Part shown: piece by piece, positions 49,801-64,000 of the stretch
Position numbering within the stretch: position 1 is the stretch's first letter
How the letters are laid out: each line of letters starts with the position of its first letter
From: Cervus elaphus
Taxonomy: Eukaryota; Chordata; Mammalia; Artiodactyla; Cervidae
Assembly (NCBI RefSeq): GCF_910594005.1
Contig: NC_057826.1
Location: forward strand, 79,341,163-79,405,162
DNA: 64,000 bases
Direction of reading: 5' to 3'
Translations under genes and position numbers: made by a program
The notes under the pieces: model-generated
Seen by the model: the letters and a program-made list of their open reading frames with translations, nothing else
The model's database searches: none
What the model was told of the DNA's origin: nothing

Positions 49801-52800
49801 GGCTGAGAGGAGGTGGGGGAAGGGGTCCCTGGGAGGGAAGAGACTGCTGGAGGGTTACGACAGGAAAGGTGAGGACACCATCGCCTGGGAATATGTAGAC
49901 GGAGTTATGGAGCAGCAGGCAATATTAGATGAGAGAGGAGAGTGGGGGATTCTGAGAACCACGATGGGCTAATGCCAGTGCCACCCTGGGCCCGGAACGA
50001 CCTCAGCATCTGGCATTGGGATCTCCCCACGACTTTGTCACTAACTCACTCCAACCCTGCCCAGCTACCCCCGGACTCTGAGGACCCTTCGTCCAGGCCT
50101 CTCCGAACCACCACTGCCTCCACTCCAGAAGAAAAGGCGCCGAGGCTTGTTTCACTTTCGCCGGCCCCGGAGCTTCAAGGGGGACAGGGGGCCAGGCTCC
50201 CCCACCACGGGGCTCCTCCTCCCTCCTCCCCCACCCCCACCCCCGACTCAGGAGAGCCCCCCCAGCCCAGATCCCCCCAGCCTTGGCAATAACTCGTCCC
50301 CCTGCTGGAGCCCCGAGGAGGAAAGCAGCCTCCTCCCCACATTTGGCGGGAGCCGGGGGCCTTCCTTCCGCAGGAAGACGGTAAGTGAGGCAGGGGTTCT
50401 GAGTCCTGGTTTGCTGCCCCCACACGGCCCATCCACCCCAGGCAATTAATGGCAGGATGCTAGAACTCAGGGATCAAGAGAACTTCGTCATCCCAGGTCT
50501 CCACTCCTTGGCTCCTTGGGCTAAGCCTGGTGACCCAGACTCCCAGCATGCAAATGAGGGCAGTGGAAGGGCTCCTCAGAGGGTCTGGGTAGGGCTTCAA
50601 GACAGCGGGCTTGGAGGGGTGTGGAGCCCCTTCTCCATAAGAAACTGCTTCTAAACCTGTAACCTTGTTCCAGGGCACCGAGGGGGCAGAGCCTGGGGAG
50701 GGAGGCCAGGCCCCCGGGACAGCACAGCAGCCAAGGGTCCATGGTGTCGCCCTTCCTGGGTTGGGAAGAGCCAAGGGTTGGAGCTTTGATGGAAAACGAG
50801 AGGTGAGGGGAGCCTGGGGTGGCAAACTGGGGGTCCCACAGGTCCCTGCTTACCATCCTCCCCTCCCCATGGGCCTACCACCCTCCCCCCGCCATGGGCC
50901 TGTGGTTGGTAGGTCAGTGGAGAGAGCAGTGCTTTGGAGAGGAAGGTGTGTGTTGCGGTTCTGCCCCTACACTTGGTGCAGAACCCTGGACAAGTCACTT
51001 AACCTTCCAGAGCCTCTGTTTCCTTGTAAAATGTGTGGCCCCCAAAATACTTGACTTCTAGAGCTGCTTCCCAAATTTTGGTGACCTGATCACCATCTTT
51101 ATGACTGCTTTTAACTTATCCACATACCATGGCATTATTTACATAATATTTTTATTGAAATCAGCTCACCTTTTTAAACTCAGTCTGGACCTAAGCATTA
51201 TCATCTTTTAAAATCACAGGCTTGTACTAGTCATGTTTTTTCTATGACACATAAAATAAACACATATTAAAATAACAGTATATTCATTCATGTAAACCAT
51301 TTCTTATGTCCCCTAGGGGTGGTATGGGTATCATTCCTTGAGGAAAAGAGTCTGAGTGTCTAGGGACCAGTGACATGAGATGCTAGAGCAGAAGCCCCTT
51401 ACTAATCGCAGTCCCCACATGGAAGAGACTTCTTTTATGACCTGACTCAGCTGTCCTTTCAGGGCACAGGCCCAGACCTGGAGGGCAGCGTCCAGGCTTG
51501 GCAGAAACGGCGTTCTTCGGATGATGCAGGTGAGAATGGTCGCTCTCACTTCCTTCCTTTGACCCCTCTCTCAGAGCCCCACCTAACATGCGTTTCCCCC
51601 CCTCCCTCTTCCCCACCCTCTCCCTCCACTCCAGGGCCTGGAGCCTGGAAGCCCCCACCACCCCCCCAGAGCACCAAGCCGAGCTTCAGCGCCATGCGCC
51701 GAGCAGAGGCCACGTGGCACATAGGTATGGAAAGCCTCTTTTCTGGCAGCAGCTCTGAAGGCCTGAGTGTGTCCAAAGAGACAGAAGCCAATCAAGGTGG
51801 GGCAGTACAATGTCAACATTGTGAAGATGCTTCAGGGTATTTACAAAACTACATCCAAAACAAACAAACCACCGAAGAAAGGCACCACAGAAGAAAAGTG
51901 CCTTGCCAGGCTGAGCCAACAGGAACAAAACTTTGTGGATGGTTGCAGGGAATTCTCTAGAGTAGGGGCCATCAGCAGAATGGTACACTCCATAAAGAAG
52001 GCCTCTCTCTGTATCTCAGCTGGGGAAATGGTGGGCAGTACCAACCAGGTCCACCTCAAACATTCCAATCTCCTCCACAAATAGCTCACCAGACCATCCT
52101 CTGCCCACCCAGAAAGATGCCACACAGAAGGGGCAAGAGCTCCCCGCCTTGGAGGTCAGACACCCTGGGTGTTAGATTGGGCTCAGCCACCACCCGTAGT
52201 GTTGACCTCAAACAAGTTATTTACCTTCCAGTATAAAGGGTGGGGGATCATAGTATGACACCTCCCTCCCGCTGGGTTCAGAGCACCTTTCATTTAGGGA
52301 GCCACTAATGGAAAACCAGTCAGCTTGGCATCATTCTCAGTTCCCACAGGCCTGGAATGTGACCCTCCAACAACATCAACAGGGACAAATCTCCCTGGAG
52401 AGGTTGACACTCCCTTCCCTCCTCCACTCCCACCCCAGGGCTAGGGCATGAGGGTGCCCTGCAGAGCTAGGCTGGCCTGAGGCTTGGCAACGCCTGGGCA
52501 CCTGCCCCATCCTCCAAGGCCAACATATCACCTGGGACATCTTCCCTGATGATCCCGCCCATAAGCAGACTAGCTAAGACACCCAAAGAGGGGTTCCAGC
52601 TTTCATTTAGGAGACCACGGCTGTTTGGTGCTCCCACCTGCCCCGCCCCCCGCAACACACACACCTATTGCCAGTACTCTCCAGGTCTTCCTTACCTGCA
52701 CCTCACAGATACACACACAGACAATCCCATCCACGTGACATATCCTTGGCTCGGAGTGCATAAAGCCACAAGGCGGGGCTAGGGTGCGGCGAGAATGCCA

Positions 52801-54017
52801 GGCACCTCTCCTCCAGATTCACCACCTAAATCAGACTGGCAGAGAGTCCTAGGAAGGCCAGGCTGCAGCCTTGGCAGGGCCCCTGGCCACTGCAGCCCTG
52901 GATGGGCAGCCATGCCTGTGGACCCAGCAGGCCCCAGACCCTGGCTCTGTCCCTGCTCTTCAAGAGAGTCAGCCCGAGCTCCCTGCAGAGGTGACAGGCT
53001 CAGGAGGATCCTGGGGACCAAGGGGTAAGGAAACCGGAGAGCAGAAGGGGACATCCAAGGCAGAGGCATAGGAGCAGAGGGGCTTGGAGGGGAAAGTCCT
53101 GGCCCCCAGGGCTTTACAGGGACAGGGGACTGGGAGGGCTATATGCAAGAATGTCTTTTCCTGCAGTTTCTCCTCTCTTCCCATCCCCCAGCTGAGGAGA
53201 GCGCCCCCAACCACGGCTGCCAGAGCCCCAGCCCAGCCTCCCAAGATGGGGAGGAGGAAAAGGAGGGGGCTATCTTCCCAGAGAGGACGGTCCCCACCAG
53301 GAATGCTAAGGTGAGAGCCAGCAAGGCGGTGGGGAGGGAACTTTGATGAAGCAAAAGGACAAACTAACTGACCCAGCCTCCTCCTTCTTTGCCAACTGCA
53401 GGACCCTCCATTAGCTCTGAAGCCCCCCAAGCCCATGGCTGTGCCCAGGGGCCGCCGGCCCCCACAGGAGCCAGGGGGCCGAGAGGAGGTCGAGACTGGG
53501 GGTGCAGCCTCAGGAATGAACACACCCCGGCTGAGGCTGGGCTCACAGCAAGACCAAGAGGAGCCTGAGATCCAAGGTGTGCCACCTGGCTAGAGGGGCT
53601 GTGGGGCACCTCTGGGGCCTTGCTGCTCCCCCACCCCCAGGTCCCTTCCTGGGCACAGGATGAGTGGCAGACAGCCAGGAGCCACAGCCTGGGCGAGCAC
53701 CCAGCCTGGGAGCCCCACTCACATGCCAGGCCTGCCTTGACTGTCATTGCAGGGCCCCCAGATCCAGGCCGCCGGACTGCCCCCCTGAAACCTAAGCGGA
53801 CACGGCGGGCGCAGTCCTGTGACAAGCTGGAACCTGACAGAAGACGGCCCCCTGACCCCACAGGTGCCAGAGGGGTGGTGAGAGGGTGGTCCCCCTGCCC
53901 GCCCATCCATCTGACGCATCGCCCCCGCATGGGGGCGCATCTCCCCGCTCTCCTTGCCGGGGAGACAAGGTTCCCTGCATTTTCCCAGCAGGAACCAGTG
54001 AGCCGGGAACAGACTGA
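37644..54017 (+). CDS. CARMIL3: CARMIL3 (LRRC16B), capping protein regulator and leucine-rich repeat protein, 40 exons
   Basis: Exons: 37644-37683, 39152-39246, 39557-39607, 39712-39771, 39857-39972, 40165-40262, 40499-40569, 40669-40742, 40953-41028, 41108-41196, 41655-41749, 41983-42069, 42281-42390, 42524-42601, 43185-43261, 43341-43445, 43538-43607, 44029-44110, 44238-44334, 44483-44537, 44618-44790, 45032-45100, 45314-45407, 45493-45591, 46024-46152, 46319-46432, 46815-46990, 47909-47996, 48151-48288, 48568-48631, 48749-48957, 49345-49445, 50065-50380, 50674-50802, 51463-51529, 51635-51724, 53192-53310, 53402-53576, 53753-53863, 53992-54017. The frame closes at 1370 aa (human about 1372). 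Order: PH-like N-terminus, leucine-rich repeats (about 230-650), helical dimerisation region, then a disordered tail. The tail has the capping-protein interaction motif (about 970-992, LRHxTxGRP core), a basic stretch (1049-1062) and eight prolines (1080-1087). The start has a near-perfect Kozak context. All introns are GT-AG except intron 26 (GC-AG). Known role: binds actin capping protein in neurons and supports dendritic spines. Confidence 0.96.
38355..38375 (+). repeat. Poly-C run of 21 bases in CARMIL3 intron 1
   Basis: Uninterrupted cytosines 3' of 'aagaccga'. On the other strand this is poly-G, a possible four-stranded structure. Confidence 0.95.
41231..41400 (-). mobile_element. MIR-type ancient SINE remnant
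   Basis: CARMIL3 intron 10; contains 'ctcactttacagaagaggagactgaagcccaaagagg'-like MIR wording. Confidence 0.7.
46690..46790 (+). mobile_element. MIR-type remnant in the CARMIL3 GC-AG intron
   Basis: Diverged core with 'ctgtgaccttgatgaactagac'. Confidence 0.5.
47458..47600 (-). mobile_element. Truncated BovB LINE 3' end
   Basis: CARMIL3 intron 27. Matches the left end of the large BovB near 7219-7340, same orientation. Confidence 0.85.
50940..51050 (+). mobile_element. MIR-type remnant
   Basis: CARMIL3 intron 34; contains 'ctggacaagtcacttaacct' wording typical of MIR. Confidence 0.7.
51725..53191. other. CARMIL3: CARMIL3 intron 36
   Basis: The longest 3'-half intron. It contains a 105-codon open frame (51767-52084), but with no splice-compatible boundaries or recognisable domain I call it non-coding. 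Confidence 0.6.
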
Positions 54018-54310
54018 CAGCCGCGACCGCACCCTCCCCAGCCCTCCTCTCGACATGTGCCTCACAAGGACTCCGACCCCCACCCGCCCCCACACCTCCA
54101 AGCCCCTCTGCCAGCCCCTGTCCCAGGGGCGCAGGATGAGGCACGGGGGACCAGAAGTGGGGCGAGCAGCCTGGAGAGAGGGAGGCTCTGCTTGCTCTGC
54201 AGATCTTAGGGGTGGGGGGTGTCTCCTCTCCTGGGAGGGCGGATCTGTCCCTCTATCCCCAGGGGCTCTCTCTCCACTTGTATAGAATAAAAAAACAAAA
54301 TCACTGCCTG
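54018..54310 (+). other. CARMIL3: CARMIL3 3'UTR and poly(A) signal
   Basis: GC-rich untranslated sequence follows the stop codon, with AATAAA at 54286-54291. No further splice pattern is evident. Confidence 0.8.
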
Positions 54311-56120
54311 CCTGAGTCTCTGTTGTCTTCCTCATTCTCTGCTCCCATTCCCCACCAGCTGCTCCCCTTCCCTTAAGCCCCCACAGTGGGGAATAGTGGG
54401 GACCATTCCCCCCAGAGATGGGGCTAGAGCTCTAAGGGAAGAGGTGGGAAAGACTGGAGAGCTGCTGGATGGGAGGGGGCTCGGAAGCCCCCAGGCAGGG
54501 GGGTGTCATTTGCAGGGTCTGGGCTGAGAGCTGGCTGCAGAAGGGGCGAAGGTGGCAGAAACCAGCATTAGTGTGTGTTGGGCTTTGGGGAGGTACAGTG
54601 GGATCCGGGAGGTCCTGGTTTCCCAGGAGGAGATTGGGAGCAGTATGCTATGTGTGTGTGTGTTTATGTACAGGCAGGCTCACTAATGGTGGAATTAAAT
54701 GGTGGTGTGTCATCCCGAGGGCACCATCAGTAGTCAGAAATCTCAATAGTAGAGTGGCCTGCAGGTGAGCAGAAGTGCCTGTAGCGAGAGAAGATCAATG
54801 TTTAAAATTAATCGTTTCCCATCAGTGTACTAACAAATGCTAGCTTAGCATCCAAGATGCTGCTCAAGAGCCTCTTCCTCTGTGAAGCCCTTCCTGATGC
54901 CTTCCCCTGACTCATCCAAATTGAGCCCTTCCTCTTGTGGCCCATTGCCTCCTCAATAGATGCATACTTTTTGCCTGTCGTATCTCAATGCATTTGTTCT
55001 GATCATCCCTGTGGGACTTTTGTTCTATATGCACACACCTCCCCGAGGGGCAGGAGCTGTGACTTAGTCCCCAGTGTAGCCCCAACCCCTGGCACAGTGC
55101 CTGGCACCCAGGAGATGCTCAGTAAATTGTTGCTACCTTAATACACGAGCAGCTTTGGGGATGGAAAGTGAAGTGCCCTGGTGACCCTTCTGTCACACTC
55201 ATCCAGACCGCCATGTTCCCAGATGTCTTCACGTGCAGCGTCCAGACAATTGCTCCTTTCCCCTGGCCTCACTAGGGAATGACTAATGTCTTGTTTGCTC
55301 AAGATCTGTGCGTGGCACGGCCCCTCCCACAGGATGTGGCCATATGGGCTGAATCTCAGGGTTGGGGGTGAGTTACGGGCACCAGGAAGATGCCTCCGGA
55401 ATCAGTCCAGCACATCTGCACACACTGGGAAGCCCCTGTCTTCAGGGGGCTTCGTGACCGGGATGTGACACTGTGTGCTATTAAGCAATTGTGTCCGTTT
55501 CCTTGTCTCCCTGTTAAAAGGTGGAACTTTGAATTATAAAAGCTATGAGGCTCAGCATGATATGTAACGTCCTTTAAGGGACACGTGAAGATCTCCATTC
55601 TGTTGTATTCAGGTTGGTGGGCGTGAATGAGGGTATGTGTGTGTGTGACAAGTATAGCCCTGTGTTCTTCTGTATGTGACTGCGAATGTCCTTAACAAAT
55701 GTGATGTGGAGAGCGACGTGAGACCGGGTGTGTCTCCCCGTGCGTCCCCAAGGCTGAAACTGTCATGGTGTCGCGGTGAGTTTATGTGCTGGCACCTGTT
55801 TGTGTCAAGATTGTGTGTGAGCCTGTGAGTCGTGGGTGCGTATGTCTCCATCAGCTCCCGGCGTGAATGTGTGTGTGTGCACGCACAACCGCAATGTGTG
55901 CCTCTCTGTGATGCTGGGTGTGGGTGTGGCAGGAGGGGAAGATGTATGTCACTGTGTCTGCGGGGGTCCTGCCTCCGAGCCACCCTCAGCCCGCCCTCCT
56001 CCCCTGGCTCCGTGGCTCCCTCCCAAGCAGTGGCCCTGCCCCCCTTCTCCCTCCCAACCGGTCTGTGCAGGGTGGGGGAGCTGGTGCTTCGGCCCCCCCA
56101 CCCCTCCCCATCCAGGCCCC
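54311..56120. other. CARMIL3-CPNE6 intergenic region
   Basis: An L2 LINE remnant covers about 54860-55140 (+), with its typical ending 'cagtgcctggcacccaggagatgctcagtaaa'. TG-rich sequence follows at 55630-55950. No gene recognised. Confidence 0.65.
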
Positions 56121-56229
56121 ATAAATAGAAGCAGAGCCGGAGCCGGAGCCGGCGCCAGCGGCTGGAGCAGCAAGGGAGTCAGGGCCAGGGCCAGAGAGCC
56201 GGAGAGAGGAGCCCCCGACTAGAGCCCAG
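56121..56229 (+). promoter_or_regulatory. CPNE6: CPNE6 TATA-type promoter and untranslated exon 1
   Basis: A TATA-like box (ataaata) sits at 56121-56127. About 30 bases on begins a GC-rich leader with repeated gagccg units, ending in a consensus donor at 56229/56230. Splicing from it to the acceptor at 57497/57498 puts the start codon four bases into the next exon. The exact start site is inferred from TATA spacing. Confidence 0.7.
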
Positions 56230-57501
56230 GTGAGCCCACCCTTCATCCCTCGCCCAGCCCCAGCCCAGCCCAAGCCTGGCCCAGTCTCCATAACAACATC
56301 GCCCCCAGCCTCCAGAGAGGTCTCCAGTCCTGCCCAATACCCTCACCACCACATGCTCCTGCCCGACTCAGGGGATCTGTGGGAACTGGGAGACTTGTGG
56401 CTAGAAGGCAGAGCCCACCCCCCCCAACCCAGACCCTCCCTCATGAATCCAGAAAGGCACACACTGTGGGGACGGGGTACCCAGCCAGGGAAGGGTCCCA
56501 GTTCTGAGGGAGATACAGGAACTGTCACAACCTCCTGAAGACAGACACCCGACTAGGGGATAGACACGGGGTGGGGGCATTCAGACACACCAACGTACAC
56601 TCGCCGGGGAAGCACGATATGAGATCAGACAGCCTCACCCTGAGAAGTGGACAGACACAGAGAGATGGATGGACCGGCCATGAACTCGGGCCAGCGTACC
56701 CCTGCATGCTGCTGCCCGAAGCTTGGTACTGTTGGGGGAGGGTGGCGTGCGTGCATCCCACGGGCAGCATGGAGGGGGCCGAGGCTCCCCAAAAATCCTG
56801 TCGCTAAGAGACAGCGCCAGTGCTGCCAAGAAGTGTGAGAACAAGGGAGGTGGGGAGGAAAGCCAGTGTTGTCATAGTGGGAGCTACTGCCAGGAACCTA
56901 GAGGAGCTTTCAGCAGGGGCAGAGCTCTGCTTCTCTGCAAGCCCACCACCCCTCCCTTTCCACCAGCCAACCAGAAGGTGAGTCGGGGGAGGTGGATGGG
57001 GACAGCCCTGCAGGGCACCTTCCAACCTGTCTCCTCCTGCCCACTGCAGCCTCCATTCCTGACTATCCTCTTCAGGCTTGCCGGGGCCCCCTCCACTCCC
57101 CTCCCCACCCCCTTGCCCCAGTTCGGCTTCCTCAAGCCAAGACTGAGTGCAGCGCTGGCTCAAACATCAGTCGGGAAATAGCAGAAGGCGCTGATGTAGC
57201 GGAAAGTGTGGATCAATCGATTGCCCAGGAACCAAGGCTGCCAGGAACCCCCAAGCCCTCTCCAGCCCCATCCATGCACACAAGGCCAGCAGGGGTGACA
57301 AGAGGACTTCCTGGGCGGTGCAAGAGTGAGAGGCTCAGAGCTCAGGGCGAGCCGAGTGAGGGCAGGGGGACGAAGATCCTGAGATGCCAGGGCCTCCGGA
57401 AGCAGGGCAAGGGGGTGGGGCCCGGGCTGCCAGAGACAGACCCCTCCTCTGGCAGGTGTCCCCCTTCCAGTGGCCAGTGTCTGCTCTGTCCCCGCAGAGA
57501 C

Positions 57502-62300
<4,799 letters not shown>

Positions 62301-62637
62301 CTGCCGACAACCTGATGGACACTCCCTCAGTCTCTCAGTGAGTCCTGGGACACTAGAGGGTGGGGCTTGGTGGGGTCCATCTGGGCTGGGAGTGTGGCGT
62401 AGAAGAGGGTGCTTATGACTATCCCACTCTCCCCCAGGTGCCTGTTCTGACCCTTGTGACTCAAGAGACCATGCCTCTCCCTCTTGGACCAGGTGTGCCC
62501 TCTGGGTCCTGGAAGTGAGTGGTGAGCCCCACCCCATCTCTCCAGGCCCCAGACTCCTCAGCCTCATGTCCCCTCGGTGACTTTCTTCAGTGATCCTGAC
62601 TTTCTGGCCATTAATAAAGGAAAGCACTCCTAGCACC
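62301..62637 (+). other. CPNE6: CPNE6 3'UTR with its own intron and poly(A) signal
   Basis: After the stop codon the exon runs 37 bases to a consensus donor at 62338. A pyrimidine-rich acceptor ends at 62437, and the final untranslated exon carries AATAAA at 62613-62618. The intron (62338-62437) is about 100 bases, so it is a minimal-size intron. The exon junction lies only 37 bases after the stop. Confidence 0.7.
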
Positions 62638-63116
62638 TCAGCCTGTACCCATCATGTGTCAGATGCCCATTGGGCCATCCATAACACCCTACACACACCA
62701 TTAAGAAATGGGGACCAGGACCTTCTGAACTCTGAGCCAGAGATCCCCAAGCAGTCTGGTATCTGCAGTTTTACCCCAACTATGTGTGAATGAGATCTGA
62801 GGAGTCCCTACCCTCACCTCCCAACTTTGGGGCGGTTGTGGATGGGGGGTGGGTAGCCCAGGCTGCCTGGTGGCTAATTACCAGACATGGAAGGGTAATA
62901 AGGGGCTGTCAAGGGGGCAAGTTGATGCCCTCTTAAGCTGTCTCCAGAGAATCCTAGCTGAGCCCCCCAGGGGCTGAACTCCAGCCCCCACACAGCTGTG
63001 GGGCGGGCTGAGAAGGGGGGAGTAGGGGACTGAAGGAGGGCAGCAGGTCTGCTAGTGAATTATGAATACAGAGGGGGTATCTAAGGTCTGTGCAGCCTGA
63101 TTTTCCTGGTGCATGA

Positions 63117-63149
<33 letters not shown>

Positions 63150-64000
63150 CATGAACTGCATAAGCCTTTAGTGGTTCAGAAGTCCAGCTGTGTACATTTT
63201 TTGTTGTTGTTGTGCCTCAAGGTTTGTGGGATCTTGGTTCCAGAGATTGAACCCAGACCCCCACAGTGAAAGCTCTGAGTCCTAACCACTGAACTGCCAG
63301 GGAATCCCCTGTGTACTGTTTATAATATGGACAACAAACATTGCCATTTAGCACATGTGAAGCTTTGTGTTTAGTGCTTTAAATGTGTTCACTCTCACTA
63401 GGTAGTTACCATTATCTTCCCCATTTTCCTGACAAAGCAAATGAGGCTTGACTGAAGCTTACCTATAGTCAAAGTAGAACTAATAGGCCTAGAACTTGAG
63501 TCTGGACCCATGTGAATAAAGGGCCCACACTTAATCATAAATGTGCAACTTCCATTTGTGGTGTACCCATGTGGCCCACTTGTGACCCAAGTGTGTGTAC
63601 ACATGGCCCAGTTATGTGTGTGGGAGTAGATGCCTACGGATGGGCATCTCTGCCCTTACGCGTGTCGTGCAGGGCCTCAGCCAGTTAAAGAAGGCGGGCA
63701 TGAATGGTGGCAGGTCTAGATCACAGGTGCAGAGAACACATGAGGATCGGGGGAGAGCCAGAGTGACAGGAGGAGAGCCAGGCTCCTAGAAGGACCTTCC
63801 CTGCCCCAGTCTCTCCCTGCAAGGATACCAGTGGAAGGGGGTGGAGGAGGAGGTGCTCAAGGTGCCATGAGCCACTCATAGAGGAAGCAGAGCCCAAGAG
63901 GGTGATGAGTGGTCAGTGGTGGGAAATGAGAAGAGAAAGAAAATTCTGGTGGAGATGGAGGAGAGGACTCTCATCGCAGGCTCCTGAGTGGAGGGGGGAT
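62638..64000. other. Intergenic region downstream of CPNE6
   Basis: Holds a (TG)n run (63119-63148) and one SINE. No exon recognised. NRL would be the next gene expected (opposite strand), but none of its coding sequence is seen. Confidence 0.6.
63196..63308 (-). mobile_element. Ruminant tRNA-type SINE
   Basis: Reverse orientation with (gtt)n tail, flanked by an 8-bp direct repeat, ctgtgtac (63188-63195 and 63309-63316). Confidence 0.9.

Noticed and set aside
51767..52084. 105-codon open frame in CARMIL3 intron 36
   Set aside because: No acceptor/donor pair keeps it in the CARMIL3 frame and no similarity is recognised; probably chance.
53364..54335. 323-codon - strand open frame
   Set aside because: Antisense to the last CARMIL3 exons. 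GC content keeps it open; no protein-like features.
57004..57497. Longer N-terminus for CPNE6 from an open frame starting upstream of exon 2
   Set aside because: That frame crosses the strong acceptor at 57497, and the protein from 57502 already has the family's usual start and length.

Overview
The window is nuclear DNA from a mammal, almost certainly a pecoran ruminant (a bovid such as cattle, sheep or goat). The evidence is BovB (RTE-type) LINE sequence, many copies of the ruminant tRNA-derived SINEs (Bov-tA/Bov-A type, with the 'cttccctggtgg' head), and vertebrate split genes with consensus splice sites. Three multi-exon genes lie head to tail on the + strand: DHRS4, CARMIL3 (LRRC16B) and CPNE6. 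This order matches the mammalian block that continues to NRL and PCK2. I reconstructed all three reading frames exon by exon. Each closes without a frameshift: 279 aa from 8 coding exons, 1370 aa from 40, and 557 aa from 15.

Layout. Bases 1 to about 24,000 are intergenic and repeat-built, and I recognise no host exon there. The main structure is a three-level nest. An old + strand L1 is split by a - strand BovB LINE, and the BovB is split by a - strand gammaretrovirus-like provirus (8716-15999). The provirus has two LTRs, a 4-bp target duplication, a tRNA-Gly-type primer site, and broken gag, pol and env. DHRS4 runs from 24,374 to 36,332 behind a CpG-rich promoter. Its second intron holds an open full-length RPL17 retrocopy. 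CARMIL3 starts 0.9 kb after the DHRS4 polyadenylation signal, in a second CpG island, and ends at 54,017 (signal 54,286). CPNE6 has a TATA-type promoter near 56,121, an untranslated first exon, a coding region from 57,502 to 62,300 and a 3'UTR intron. The last 1.4 kb is intergenic with one SINE.

The three genes are not a pathway. DHRS4 is a peroxisomal NADPH-dependent carbonyl/retinal reductase. CARMIL3 is a neuronal regulator of actin capping protein. CPNE6 is a neuronal calcium-dependent membrane-binding protein. CARMIL3 and CPNE6 share brain expression and postsynaptic roles in other mammals. I found no new gene system. The most informative structures are the nested transposons with a BovB 5' inversion, the open RPL17 retrocopy, a GC-AG intron in CARMIL3, and the CPNE6 3'UTR intron.
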